Under the pieces are notes generated by a model that was given only the letters and a program-made list of their open reading frames with translations, did no database searches and was not told the origin of the DNA. DNA of 64,000 nt. Origin: CADEDH01 sp047974625. Lineage in GTDB: Bacteria; Actinomycetota; Acidimicrobiia; Acidimicrobiales; SZUA-35. The stretch lies in contig JBKECK010000054.1 of assembly GCA_047974625.1 (NCBI GenBank), forward strand, positions 1 to 64,000, read 5' to 3'. The translations under genes were made by a program, and so were the position numbers. Shown here in pieces: positions 15,606 through 23,981 of this stretch. Position 1 is the stretch's first letter, and every line of letters starts with the position of its first letter.

Positions 15606-16583
15606 CTAACTCCCCTTGGGCGTGGCAAACACCTGGGTCCAGTAGGTGCGGTAGGCGCCACCCTCGGCCAGGCCCACCCCGAGCTCAGTCAGCGAGCAGT
15701 TGAGGATGTTGGCCCGGTGGCCCGGAGAGCCCATCCAGGCTGTCACCACCGAGGCCGCGGTCGGCTGGCCGGCCGCGATGTTCTCCGCCGCCCGGGAATA
15801 GGAGTAGCCGGCGTCGGTGATCCGCTGGAAGGGGGAGCGGCCGTCCAGACCGGTGTGGTCGAAGTAGCTGTTGTCGCGCATGTCGGTGCTGTGCCCGGCG
15901 GCCACCTGGGCCAGGGTGGAGTTCCAGGCCAGGTCCGGGCAACCGACCTTGCGCCGTTCGGCGTTAGTGAGTTCGAGCACGGCTCGGGGACCCGTCGCCG
16001 GGGGCTGGGTGGTTGGGGGCTTGGTGGTTGGGGGCTGGGTGGTTGGGGGCTTGGTGGTCGGGGGCTGGGTGGTCGGGGGCTGGGTGGTCGGGGGCTGGGT
16101 GCTGCTGGTCGGGCGCGAAGTGGTGCTGGTCGACGGCCGGGTGGTCGGAGGTTGGGTGGTGCTGGTCGGAGGCTGGGTGGTGCTGGTCGGAGGTTGGGTG
16201 GTCGATGGGGTGGCCGTCGTGGGCGGAGCCACCACGGAGGTCCCCGGTGAATCGGTGGTCGTGGTCGTCGGTCGACCCGGTCGCTCGGGCCTGCTCGGCC
16301 GTTCCGGTTTGGTGGGCCGTTCGGGCTTGACCCGATGGTTGTTGTCCGGCCGGAACCGGGCACCGGTCACGCGGTGGTGGGCCCATCCCCAGACCCAGCC
16401 TCGCTGGCCCCACGTGTCGCTCGATCTCCGGTCCGGCGGTTGTTCGGCTCGGGTCTCCTCGGCGGCGGCCTCACGGTCGGCGGCCGGGCCGGCGACGATC
16501 AGGACACCACCCATGGCCATCACCATGAGGGCGGCCATGAGCAGGCGGGCGGGGGCGACACGGGCGACGTTGCTCCTGAGCAT
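15606..16583 (-). CDS. Secreted CAP (SCP/PR-1) domain protein with Thr/Pro-rich linker
   Basis: A 325-residue protein. Residues 14-36 are a signal peptide or N-terminal anchor. Residues about 95-200 form a low-complexity linker made of TTQPPT/TTKPPT and STTQPPT repeats, likely glycosylated and wall-spanning. Residues about 205-325 are a CAP domain: LTNAERRKVGCPDLAWN, HSTDMRDNSYFDHTG, RAAENIAAG and WMGSPGHRANIL, with both CAP His residues present. Bacterial CAP proteins of this YkwD type are secreted, with no agreed activity. Two Cys could form the family disulfide. It follows the PutA gene in the same direction with 126 bases between. Confidence 0.87.
   Translation of the reverse strand: MLRSNVARVAPARLLMAALMVMAMGGVLIVAGPAADREAAAEETRAEQPPDRRSSDTWGQRGWVWGWAHHRVTGARFRPDNNHRVKPERPTKPERPSRPERPGRPTTTTTDSPGTSVVAPPTTATPSTTQPPTSTTQPPTSTTQPPTTRPSTSTTSRPTSSTQPPTTQPPTTQPPTTKPPTTQPPTTKPPTTQPPATGPRAVLELTNAERRKVGCPDLAWNSTLAQVAAGHSTDMRDNSYFDHTGLDGRSPFQRITDAGYSYSRAAENIAAGQPTAASVVTAWMGSPGHRANILNCSLTELGVGLAEGGAYRTYWTQVFATPKGS
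16001..16205 (-). repeat. Tandem 15-bp and 21-bp coding repeats in the CAP protein linker
   Basis: From 16001 to 16090 a 15-bp unit (GGGGCT(G/T)GGTGGT(T/C)G on the plus strand) is repeated six times and encodes TTQPP/TTKPP on the minus strand. From about 16147 to 16205 a 21-bp unit encodes STTQPPT nearly three times. All periods are multiples of three. The plus strand is a dense series of G runs that could form quadruplexes. Confidence 0.85.
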
Positions 16584-16709
16584 CCGGACACGTTACGCAC
16601 ATTTGCCCAGCTTGGTGGTGGCATTCCGGAAAGAACTCCTGATCAGAGGGGGTTGGCGGGCGATTCCGGGGATTCACGCTGGTCGCAGCGCCGACGGGCC
16701 CACCCGTTG

Positions 16710-19700
16710 TCAGGAGATGAGATTCCCGTATCGGTGCATGGTCCGACTGACCGTCTGCTCGCGGAGGTAGTGGAGCAGTTCGACCCGCCCGGAACGGGTG
16801 ATCGGATTGTCGACCAGGTGCACCCCGTGCCGGTGGGCGACGCTCCGCACGACGGGCTCGGGGGGACCGACGAGGCGGATCCGTTCCACGTCGAGGGAGT
16901 CGAGCCGGTCGGCCAGCTCCCGGGCCGGCTCCTCGTCGGCCCACGACACCGTCACCGGCACCCCGCACCGGTCGGCGGCCGCTGTCACCCGGTCCACCAG
17001 GGTCCCGGTCTCCGGGTCGTCCCGGTCGGCGCTCACCCGGACGAGAACGCCGCGGAGGGGCTGGTACCGGAACCGGTTCGACTCGCAGGCCAGGCCGATG
17101 GGGTCGTGGTCGCGGCTGAACACGGTCCGCCATGCCTCCCCGTCGTCGCAGCGGGCGGCGTCGAGCCAGTCCCGATCCCGTCGTTCGTTGTCGGGACGCC
17201 AGCGGCCGAGCTGCTGGACGTAGTTGGGGCCTCCCGCCTTGGCTCCCGGCCCGACGCTCGACCGTTTCCAGCCCCCGAAGGGTTGGCGGGCCACCACCGC
17301 CCCGGTGATGCCCCGGTTGATGTAGGCGTTGCCAACCTCGACCCGGTCCAACCAGTGGTCGATCTCGGCCGGGTCGAGGCTGTGGATCCCGCCGGTCAGG
17401 CCGAACCCGGTGGTGTTCTGGGCGGTGAGGGCGGCGTCGAGGTCGTCCACGGGCATCAATCCGAGGACGGGTCCGAAACACTCGGTCTGGTGGAACCAGC
17501 TTCCCGGCCGGACCCCGAGGCGGACCCCGGGCCGCCAGAGCCGCGGCCCGTACTCGGCCGGCTCCACCAGCCAGTCCTCCCCCGGTTCCAGGGTGGTGAG
17601 CGCCCGCTCCAACTTGTCGCCCGGGCTGGTGGCCAGCGGGCCGACCTCGCTGGCCAGCTCGTCGGCGGGCCCGACCACAATGCTGTTCACGGCGTCGACC
17701 AGCTGACGCCGGAAACGGTCCGACCGGTACACCGAGCCGACGCAGATACCCAGGCTGGCCGCCGAGCACTTCTGGCCCGCGTGGCCGAACGCGGAGCGGA
17801 CCAGGTCGGTGACGGCGAGGTCGATGTCGGCGTTCGGGGTGATCACCAGGGCGTTCTTGCCCGAGGTCTCGGCCAGGAGGCGGAGGTCGGGACGCCAGCC
17901 GAGGAACAGTTCCGCCGTCTCGTAACCCCCGGTGAGGACCACGGCACCCACGTCGGGGTGGGTGATGAGTCGTCGACCCACCTCGTTCTCGGGCACGGCG
18001 GCGAGTTGGACGGTATCGGTGGGGATCCCGGCCGCCCACAGGCACTCGGCCACGACCCGGGCGCACCGCACCGCCTCCGGCGCCGGTTTGAGGATCACCG
18101 CGTTGCCCGCGGCCAGGGCGGCCAGGACACCGCCGGCCGGAATGGCCACCGGGAAGTTCCAGGGCGGGGCCACCACCACGACCCCGAACGGTTCGAACCG
18201 GGCGCCGGGTGCGTCGGCGACACCGTCCACCCGATCGCCGTACCAGCGGGCGAAGTCGACGGCCTCGGACACCTCGGGGTCGGCTTCGGCGATGACCTTG
18301 GACGTCTCGGTGACCATGACCGCCACCAGGTCGCCCCGCCGGGCGGCCAGCTCGTCACCGACCCGGTACAGCAGGCGACGGCGTTCCGCCCCCGACCGCT
18401 CCCCCCATGCCTTGCCGGCGGCTACCGCCCGCTCCACCACGGCGTCCAGCCCGCCGGGTCCCTCGATCCGGTCGACGGGGGCCGGGACCGGCGGAATGGT
18501 GTGGGCCGCCCCGGCCACCACCGCGGCCGCCCAGGCCCGGTTGGCGGCCAGCGCCGGATCGGTGTCGGGCTCGTTGCCGAAGGCCCGGTCGAGCGGGGTC
18601 GCGGTCGGGGGCCTGGTGCGGTCCTGGCGCCGCCGGGGGCCGGTCGCGGTACACCACCGGTCGTCGACGGCGGTCCGGAACCGTCGAGCCTGCTCGGTGA
18701 AGGCGTCGGAACCGAGCGCCATGCCGTGGAGGTGGCGGACGAAGTTCTCGCGGGCCGTGTTCTCCTCGAGGCGGCGGAACAGGTAACTGATGGCCACGTC
18801 GAACTCGGGCCGGGCCATGATCGGGGTGTACAGCAGCGGTCGGGCCCCCTCCCCGATCAGGATCCGGGCGTAGGTGGGCGCCATCCCCTCCAACATCTCC
18901 AGTTCCACTCGCTCTCCCACCCCCCGCCGCTCGGCCAGCAGGCTGGCCCAAGCCAGGGTGAACAGGTTGTGACTGGCCACGCCGAGGCGCACGGCCCGGC
19001 TCCGCTCCGGCGTCATGAGCCAGTCGAGGCACCGCAGGTAGTTGGCGTCGGTCTCCGCCTTGGTGTCGTAGGGGGCCTGGGCCCAGCCGTGGAGCTCGGC
19101 GTCGACCCGTTCCATGGCCAGGTTCGCCCCCTTGACCAGGCGCACCTTGATCCCTGCTCCACCCCGGCGTCGACGGTCGAGGGCCCAGTCCACCAGGTTC
19201 CGCAGGGCGTCGAAGGCGTCGGGTAGGTAGGCCTGGATGACGATGCCGGCCTCGACGGCGGCGAACTCGGGTCGGTCGAGGACGGTGGTGAAGGTCTCGA
19301 TGGTCAGGTCGAGGTCGTGGTACTCCTCCATGTCGAGGTTCACGAAGGTGGCCGGGGTGGTGGCGTTGGCCCGATCCAGGAGGGCGGCCAGGCGGGCGCC
19401 GGTGAGGGCCACCGCCGTGGCCCGGTCCCAGGCGCTCACCCGGGGGGTGATGGCCGACAACTTGACCGACACGTAGTCGATGTCGGGTTCGGCCAGGAGC
19501 GCCTCGGCCTGCTCGAACCGGCGGTCGGCCTCGGCGCTCCCAAGCACGGCCTCGCCGAGCCGGTTGACGTTGAGGGCGAACCCCTCGGAGCGCCGGTGGG
19601 CGAGATGACGCCGCAGACCGGCCGGATCGGCGTCGAGGACGAGATGCCCCACCATCGACCGCAGCCGGCGTTCGGCGAGGGGCATGACGAGCTGGGGCAG

Positions 19701-20033
19701 CCGGGGAGCCAAGCGGCCCCCGGTCCGGAGCAGTTGCCGGTCGACCGGGCCGAGGAAACCGGGCAGGTGGGATTCGGCCACCAGCGCCGAGAGCTGGTGG
19801 GCGGCCACCTCCGGGTCGGCGGCGCGGATGACCCGGTCGACGAACCGCATGGTGAACCGAACCCCGTCCGGATCGCCCACGATCCGGTGAAGCTGTTCAG
19901 CGTTGCGCTCCTCCTGGCGGGTGGCCGAGTGGCGGGCTGCCCCGGTCCACGAGGCCACCAGCGCGATGGCCGGTTCGGCCAGGGAGGCGGCGTCCTCCGG
20001 ATCGTCCCGATCGGGTGTAGTTGCGGGAACCAT
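16710..20033 (-). CDS. putA: Bifunctional proline dehydrogenase / glutamate-semialdehyde dehydrogenase (PutA)
   Basis: A 1107-residue enzyme that oxidises proline to glutamate in two steps. Residues about 95-430 are the FAD proline dehydrogenase barrel (NLDMEEYHDLDLT, RLVKGANLAMERV, and the FRRLEENTARENF arginine pair that binds proline). Residues about 500-985 are the NAD-dependent aldehyde dehydrogenase, with PPWNFPVAIPAGG, the Glu of ETSGKNA, and the nucleophilic Cys in GHAGQKCSAAS. About 120 further residues follow. There is no N-terminal DNA-binding RHH domain, so it is not a trifunctional repressor PutA. Upstream lie a palindrome and three 18-bp direct repeats, which are candidate operators. 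Confidence 0.95.
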   Translation of the reverse strand: MVPATTPDRDDPEDAASLAEPAIALVASWTGAARHSATRQEERNAEQLHRIVGDPDGVRFTMRFVDRVIRAADPEVAAHQLSALVAESHLPGFLGPVDRQLLRTGGRLAPRLPQLVMPLAERRLRSMVGHLVLDADPAGLRRHLAHRRSEGFALNVNRLGEAVLGSAEADRRFEQAEALLAEPDIDYVSVKLSAITPRVSAWDRATAVALTGARLAALLDRANATTPATFVNLDMEEYHDLDLTIETFTTVLDRPEFAAVEAGIVIQAYLPDAFDALRNLVDWALDRRRRGGAGIKVRLVKGANLAMERVDAELHGWAQAPYDTKAETDANYLRCLDWLMTPERSRAVRLGVASHNLFTLAWASLLAERRGVGERVELEMLEGMAPTYARILIGEGARPLLYTPIMARPEFDVAISYLFRRLEENTARENFVRHLHGMALGSDAFTEQARRFRTAVDDRWCTATGPRRRQDRTRPPTATPLDRAFGNEPDTDPALAANRAWAAAVVAGAAHTIPPVPAPVDRIEGPGGLDAVVERAVAAGKAWGERSGAERRRLLYRVGDELAARRGDLVAVMVTETSKVIAEADPEVSEAVDFARWYGDRVDGVADAPGARFEPFGVVVVAPPWNFPVAIPAGGVLAALAAGNAVILKPAPEAVRCARVVAECLWAAGIPTDTVQLAAVPENEVGRRLITHPDVGAVVLTGGYETAELFLGWRPDLRLLAETSGKNALVITPNADIDLAVTDLVRSAFGHAGQKCSAASLGICVGSVYRSDRFRRQLVDAVNSIVVGPADELASEVGPLATSPGDKLERALTTLEPGEDWLVEPAEYGPRLWRPGVRLGVRPGSWFHQTECFGPVLGLMPVDDLDAALTAQNTTGFGLTGGIHSLDPAEIDHWLDRVEVGNAYINRGITGAVVARQPFGGWKRSSVGPGAKAGGPNYVQQLGRWRPDNERRDRDWLDAARCDDGEAWRTVFSRDHDPIGLACESNRFRYQPLRGVLVRVSADRDDPETGTLVDRVTAAADRCGVPVTVSWADEEPARELADRLDSLDVERIRLVGPPEPVVRSVAHRHGVHLVDNPITRSGRVELLHYLREQTVSRTMHRYGNLIS

Positions 20034-20046
20034 GCCCCCAGAATGA

Positions 20047-20066
20047 CCTCACCCGCCCGGGTGAGG
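20047..20066. promoter_or_regulatory. Inverted repeat just upstream of putA
   Basis: CCTCACCC and GGGTGAGG form a perfect 8-bp inverted repeat with a GCCC loop, 13 bases upstream of the putA ATG. It could be an operator or a hairpin covering the ribosome entry site. Confidence 0.5.
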
Positions 20067-20084
20067 TAGGATCGCGCTCCGATC

Positions 20085-20152
20085 CGGCCCAATCAGCAGG
20101 GCCGACGTTCGGCCCAATCAGCAGGGCCCACGTTCGGCCCAATCAGCAGGGC
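20085..20152 (-). repeat. Three 18-bp direct repeats at 25-bp spacing between putA and the PQ-loop gene
   Basis: CGGCCCAATCAGCAGGGC occurs perfectly at 20085-20102, 20110-20127 and 20135-20152. The intervening seven bases are also nearly identical (CGACGTT, CCACGTT), giving a 25-bp period. Each copy contains GGCCC...GGGCC, so it can form a small hairpin. The third copy covers the stop codon of the PQ-loop gene. The regular spacing close to 2.4 helical turns and the position upstream of putA suggest protein binding sites, but hairpin-forming terminator or processing elements are possible. Confidence 0.8.
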
Positions 20153-20769
20153 ACGGCCGTGGCCGCGGCACGCCAGCGCCCCCAGCGGATCACGATGATC
20201 ATGGCCATGATCATCCCCATGGTCCCGCCGACCAGCAGGGCAGGATCGGTGACCGTGGCCCCGTAGACGGCCCAAATGGCGGCTTCGAGGGCAGCCATGG
20301 CCCAGGTGGCCCCGGACACGCCGGCCAGGTCACGGCTGAGCAGCGACCGGACGGTGGCCGGGGCGAACTGGACCCCGTAGCACAGTCCGATGGCCAGTCC
20401 GGCCGGGCCCCAGCCGCCGACGGCCAGGGGGACCACGGGCACGGCCCCGAAGGCGGCCGCCCCGGCCAGCAGGGGGCGCCACAGCCGCTCTCCGACCAGC
20501 CGGTGGGCCTGCCCGGCCAGGACCAGGTAGAGCACCCCGCTGACCGCCGACACCGGCAGGATGGCCCATCGCCCAGTGGACGCCGCGTACACCGTCCACC
20601 ACAGGTTCATGGCGATCCCCACCCCCACCCAGCCGAGCGAGAGTCCTTCCACCGTGGCCTGGCGGCGGACCCGGAGGACCTGGGGGGCGATCATGGCCGC
20701 GCCCATGATGTTGGCGACGACAAGGGCGATGGCCAGCAGTACGGCCGGGAGGGAGGAGAACACCACCAC
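20143..20769 (-). CDS. PQ-loop (SWEET/MtN3-like) membrane protein
   Basis: A 208-residue polytopic protein with about six or seven hydrophobic helices. IAPQVLRVRRQATVEGLSLGW holds the Pro-Gln pair and downstream pattern of a PQ-loop repeat. A second repeat near residue 130 (YGVQFAPATVRSLLSRDLAGVS) has the same spacing with a less exact PQ. Such proteins transport sugars, amino acids or other small solutes. The start is one of three consecutive GTG codons at 20769-20761. It lies upstream of putA in the same direction with the repeat array between, so a proline-related solute is possible but unproven. Confidence 0.78.
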   Translation of the reverse strand: MVVFSSLPAVLLAIALVVANIMGAAMIAPQVLRVRRQATVEGLSLGWVGVGIAMNLWWTVYAASTGRWAILPVSAVSGVLYLVLAGQAHRLVGERLWRPLLAGAAAFGAVPVVPLAVGGWGPAGLAIGLCYGVQFAPATVRSLLSRDLAGVSGATWAMAALEAAIWAVYGATVTDPALLVGGTMGMIMAMIIVIRWGRWRAAATAVPC

Positions 20770-20903
20770 GAGTGTAAGGGTCTATATCTGTTTTGCTCCA
20801 GGAGTGGCACGGATGGTTGCTCACCCCAGAACTTTTCGCTATCCGGTCGGGGCCCGGCGACCGGGCCCGGAGCGGACCGGGTCCCGCCGCTACCCTGGAG
20901 GCG
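20770..20903. promoter_or_regulatory. Divergent promoter region between the PQ-loop and CGNR genes
   Basis: A 134-base gap between divergent genes. It is less GC-rich than its surroundings around 20780-20805 (GGTCTATATCTGTTTTGCTC). This is the likely location of one or both promoters, but no convincing -35/-10 pair or operator could be assigned. Confidence 0.3.
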
Positions 20904-21476
20904 GTGCATGTTGCGTCGACCCCGGCTTCGGAGATCCGCATCACCATCGGGGTGCTGGTCGACCTGACCAACCGGCTCGGCGCCGTCGACGACCGGCCCG
21001 GCCTCGTCCCCGAGGAGGTGCGGGCGGTGTTGGCCGACGCCGGCTTCACCCGGGCCCGTTCGGCCCCGGCGGCTGCCCTGACCCGGCTGACCGGGCGCCT
21101 GGTGGATCTGGCCGTCATGGTCGAGCGGTTCCCGGGCCTGGACACCGCCGCGGCCGCCTCGATGGTCAACGAACAGCTCACAGAGCTGCCGGTGGCCCCG
21201 GCGGTGGTGGAGCACGACGGTGTCGGCCCGCACATCCACTGGACCCCGTCCACGGCCCGTTTCGACGATCAGGTGGTCGCCGACATGCTGATGGCCCTGG
21301 CCCAGGAGTTGTGCGGGCACGGCCCCGACCGGTTCGGGCGCTGTGCCGCTGAGGGGTGTGACCGGCTGTTCCACGACGTGACCCGGAACCACTCCCGCCG
21401 GTTCTGCAGCGATCCCCGCTGCGCCAGCCGGACCCACACCGCCGACCACCGGGCCCGGCGGGCCGGGGCACACTAG
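20904..21476 (+). CDS. CGNR zinc-finger (ABATE-type) transcriptional regulator
   Basis: About 190 residues. The C-terminal 45 residues form the CGNR-type zinc finger: CAAEGCDRLF, then RRFCSDPRCASR, with four Cys in CxxxxC and CxxxxC spacing. This ABATE-CGNR group contains putative stress-responsive transcription factors common in actinobacteria. The N-terminal part (VLVDLTNRLG) is the ligand-type domain start. The GTG at 20904 is preferred because it follows GGAGG and lies just before the conserved block; the frame is open further upstream to 20793. It ends five bases before the PPOX gene and is probably co-transcribed with it. Confidence 0.75.
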   Translation: MHVASTPASEIRITIGVLVDLTNRLGAVDDRPGLVPEEVRAVLADAGFTRARSAPAAALTRLTGRLVDLAVMVERFPGLDTAAAASMVNEQLTELPVAPAVVEHDGVGPHIHWTPSTARFDDQVVADMLMALAQELCGHGPDRFGRCAAEGCDRLFHDVTRNHSRRFCSDPRCASRTHTADHRARRAGAH

Positions 21477-21481
21477 CGGTC

Positions 21482-21871
21482 ATGGCTCACGACCCCGGCC
21501 GGCTTGATCCGGCGCTCGCAGCCTTCCTGGCCGAACGCCATCTCGGCACCCTCACCACCCTGCGGCCCGACGGGTCGCCCCATGTGGTCGCGATCGGGTT
21601 CTCCTTCGACCCCAGCTCTGGTGTGGCCCGCGTGATCACCTTCGCCTCGAGTGTGAAGGCGGCCAACGCGGCCCGTGGCGGCCGGGCCGCGGTGGCCCAG
21701 GTCGACGGCGGCCGCTGGCTGTCGCTAGAGGGCCCGGTGCGGCTCGTGACCGACCCGGACGGGGTGGCGGCCGCCGTGGCCGGGTACACGGCCCGGTACC
21801 GCCGGCCCAAGGAACGGCCGGATCGGGTGGCGATCGAGATCAGTGTGGAACGGATCCTCGGCCGAGCCTGA
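21482..21871 (+). CDS. PPOX-class FMN/F420-dependent oxidoreductase
   Basis: A 129-residue split-barrel flavin-binding protein. The opening LAAFLAERHLGTLTTLRPDGSPHVV is the hallmark of the pyridoxamine-phosphate-oxidase-like family, in the short actinobacterial subgroup that includes F420-dependent biliverdin and quinone reductases. VAQVDGGRWLSLEGPVRLV follows, as in that subgroup. It acts in the cytoplasm on an unknown substrate. Cofactor choice between FMN and F420 cannot be decided from sequence alone. It is convergent with the Fpg gene, 17 bases away. Confidence 0.82.
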   Translation: MAHDPGRLDPALAAFLAERHLGTLTTLRPDGSPHVVAIGFSFDPSSGVARVITFASSVKAANAARGGRAAVAQVDGGRWLSLEGPVRLVTDPDGVAAAVAGYTARYRRPKERPDRVAIEISVERILGRA

Positions 21872-21888
21872 CGGGGCCCGCCGACCGG

Positions 21889-22725
21889 TCAGGTCTGGTC
21901 GACCGGACACGACCAGGTGCTCCGGCCCCCCACGGTGGTCTTCACCATCTCGCTCCCGCACCGGGGGCACCGCCCCCCGGCCCGGCGGTGTTCGATGACC
22001 TCGCCGGTGTGGACACCACCGTGTTCGAGGGCGGCGTCGGTGGCGGCCCGGAGGGCGTCGTAGAGCCGGTCGAGGTCGTCGTCGGCCAACTGGTTGACCC
22101 GGCGTCCGGGATGGATGCCGGCCTGCCACAGGGTCTCGTCGGCCAGGAGGTTGCCGACCCCGGCGATCATGCCCTGGTCCAGCAGCCGGGCCTTCACCGG
22201 GGCCCGGCCCGCCCCCACCCGGGCGGCGAAGGTGGCCCGATCCACCTCGTGGGCGTCCGGTCCCAGCCGGTCGAGGTCCGGATCGAGCACCACCCGGCCC
22301 AGGCGCCGCTTGTCGAACAGCCGGAGCGAGCCGCCGTCCCGGAACCCGATCCGGAACCGGACCCAGCCGGGATGTTCGTCGGCCTCGGCCGACGCCGAAC
22401 CGACCCGGGGGCCGAGATAGTCGCCGCCCTCGGTGACGGCCCCGTCGGGCCCGGTGACCAGGATGCGGCCGCTCATGCCCAGGTGGAGCCCGAGCACGGG
22501 GCCCGGGGTGGAGGAACCGGCCAGCGGTGAGGTGTCGCACCAGAGGGCCTTGCCCCGGCGGTGCACGGCGGTGAGGGTCCGACCGATCAGGGCGGTGGCG
22601 ATCTCGCCGGGCTGGTGGGGTCGGCATTCGTAGGTGTCGGTGTCGTCCACCGAGGAGATCGGGCGGTGGAGAGCGGCGGCGGCGATGGCGGCACGGGCGC
22701 CCTCCACCTCGGGCAGTTCGGGCAT
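21889..22725 (-). CDS. mutM: Formamidopyrimidine-DNA glycosylase (Fpg/MutM family), zinc finger with Asp for the last Cys
   Basis: A 278-residue base-excision repair enzyme. The mature N-terminus PELPEVEG supplies the catalytic Pro and Glu, which fixes the ATG at 22725. RRGKALW holds the conserved Lys, and LHLGMSG and ARLLDQGMIAGVGNLLADE (helix-two-turn-helix) match the family. The C-terminal zinc finger reads CPRC, then 16 residues, then CPVD, so the fourth ligand is Asp (codon GAC) instead of Cys. Asp can bind zinc, so activity may be kept. It is divergent from the methylmalonyl-CoA epimerase gene. Confidence 0.92.
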   Translation of the reverse strand: MPELPEVEGARAAIAAAALHRPISSVDDTDTYECRPHQPGEIATALIGRTLTAVHRRGKALWCDTSPLAGSSTPGPVLGLHLGMSGRILVTGPDGAVTEGGDYLGPRVGSASAEADEHPGWVRFRIGFRDGGSLRLFDKRRLGRVVLDPDLDRLGPDAHEVDRATFAARVGAGRAPVKARLLDQGMIAGVGNLLADETLWQAGIHPGRRVNQLADDDLDRLYDALRAATDAALEHGGVHTGEVIEHRRAGGRCPRCGSEMVKTTVGGRSTWSCPVDQT

Positions 22726-22798
22726 CGGCCCAGTCTGGCCCGTCCGGGCCGGACCGGGGCGTTGGGTGAGCGGTCCCGGCGTCGGCCACACTGGGGCG

Positions 22799-23221
22799 AT
22801 GTTCACCGCTATCGATCATGTGGGGATCGCCGTCCCCGATCTCGACGAGGCCTTGGCCTTCTACGCCGAGAACTTCGATCTTCGTTCGGTCCACGAGGAG
22901 GTCAACGAGGAGCAGGGGGTCCGCGAGGCCATGCTCTCGGTGGGCGATTCCGGCTCCTGCATCCAGCTGCTGGCCCCCCTGCGGCCGGACTCCCCCATCG
23001 GCAAGTTCCTCGACCGGTCCGGTCCCGGCATCCAGCAGATGGCCTACCGGGTCGACGACCTCGACGAGGTGTGCGCCACCCTGCGGGGGCGCGGGGTCCG
23101 GCTGCTCTACGAGGATCCCCGCCGCGGCACCGCCGACTCCCGGATCAACTTCATCCATCCGAAGGACGCCGGCGGGGTCTTGGTCGAGCTGGTCGAACCG
23201 GCGGCCGGGGCCGGACACTGA
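22799..23221 (+). CDS. mce: Methylmalonyl-CoA epimerase
   Basis: A 140-residue VOC-fold enzyme. IDHVGIAVPDLDEALAFYAENF gives the first metal His. GPGIQQMAYRVDDLDEVCATLR and the final GVLVELVEP (metal Glu) match epimerases that interconvert the R and S forms of methylmalonyl-CoA. This links propionyl-CoA carboxylation to the B12-dependent mutase. HPKDAGGVLVE is a family-specific block that separates it from glyoxalase I. It is followed two bases later by a HAD gene. It fits the cobalamin genes at 54.5-59.6 kb, though the mutase itself is not in the window. Confidence 0.92.
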   Translation: MFTAIDHVGIAVPDLDEALAFYAENFDLRSVHEEVNEEQGVREAMLSVGDSGSCIQLLAPLRPDSPIGKFLDRSGPGIQQMAYRVDDLDEVCATLRGRGVRLLYEDPRRGTADSRINFIHPKDAGGVLVELVEPAAGAGH

Positions 23222-23223
23222 GC

Positions 23224-23964
23224 ATGACCTCCGGGACGTTCGATCCGACCACCGTCGACGCCGTGGTGTTCGACATCGGTGGGGTATTCCTGTTCCCCCA
23301 CCCCGAACCCGTCCGGGAGCACTTCCGCACCGAGCAGGTGCCCACTCCGGACGACGACGACGCCTACGTGCGGGCCCACCACGCCGGGGTCCGGGAGCTG
23401 AGCCGACACCTCGAGGTCAGCGGTGCCCCCGACAACTACGCGCCGGAGTACTGGGAGCACTACGGCCGGGCCTACGGGCGGGCCCTGGGGATCGACGACG
23501 CGGCCGTGCTGGAGCGGTTCGCGGTGGCCGCGGTCCGCTCGTGGACCTGGGCCCACGAGGCCAACATCGCCGCCTTCCACTCCCTGGCCGGGCTCGACCG
23601 CTTCCCCCTGGCCATCGTCAGCAACAACGACGGGACCGCAGCCGAACAACTGGTCGACTTCGGGGTGTGCCAGACCGGCCCCGGGCCCCTCCCGTCGGTG
23701 GCGGTGGTCACCGATTCGACCCGGGTCGGGGTGGCCAAACCCGACCCGGCCATCTTCCTGGACGCCGTGGACGCCGTCGACACCTCCCGGGACCGGATCC
23801 TCTATGTCGGCGACACCGTCCACGCCGATGTGGTCGGAGCCACCCGAGCCGGCCTCCAGGTGGTCCAGCTCGACCCGTACGACCACCACGCCGATCGGGC
23901 CCACAGCCGGGCCGCGGACGTGGCCGAGGTGGTCGATCGGTTGGTCACCGCCCAGCCGGCCTGA
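23224..23964 (+). CDS. HAD superfamily hydrolase
   Basis: A 246-residue HAD phosphatase-like enzyme. VVFDIGGVF carries the nucleophilic Asp, with Gly in place of the second motif-I Asp as in YihX-type proteins. IVSNND is motif II, VAKPDPAIF gives the motif III Lys, and LYVGDTVHADVVGA is motif IV. A helical cap lies between motifs I and II (residues about 30-120). It is likely a phosphatase or dehalogenase of a small substrate. It starts two bases after mce and is probably in the same operon; no functional link to mce is obvious. Confidence 0.85.
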   Translation: MTSGTFDPTTVDAVVFDIGGVFLFPHPEPVREHFRTEQVPTPDDDDAYVRAHHAGVRELSRHLEVSGAPDNYAPEYWEHYGRAYGRALGIDDAAVLERFAVAAVRSWTWAHEANIAAFHSLAGLDRFPLAIVSNNDGTAAEQLVDFGVCQTGPGPLPSVAVVTDSTRVGVAKPDPAIFLDAVDAVDTSRDRILYVGDTVHADVVGATRAGLQVVQLDPYDHHADRAHSRAADVAEVVDRLVTAQPA

Positions 23965-23981
23965 TCGCCGGCGCGCCCCGT

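Noticed and set aside
16001..16205. Repeat array considered as CRISPR
   Set aside because: Units are 15 and 21 bp with no unique spacers and lie in frame in a secreted protein gene.
16335..19226. A 963-codon plus-strand open frame antisense to putA
   Set aside because: Its translation is Gly/Arg/Pro/His low-complexity typical of the complement of GC-rich coding DNA, with no domain, and putA on the other strand is unmistakable. The same applies to long open frames at 1019-3448 beyond the FAD gene start, at 50593-53484 across the thiolase and at 6387-7487.
20085..20152. Three 18-bp repeats considered as a CRISPR remnant
   Set aside because: Spacers are only seven bases long and nearly identical, and no cas gene is near.
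23224..23964. HAD gene as non-functional because motif I is DIGGV and not DxDxT
   Set aside because: Asp-x-Gly variants of motif I are normal in YihX-type HAD enzymes, and the other three motifs are intact.
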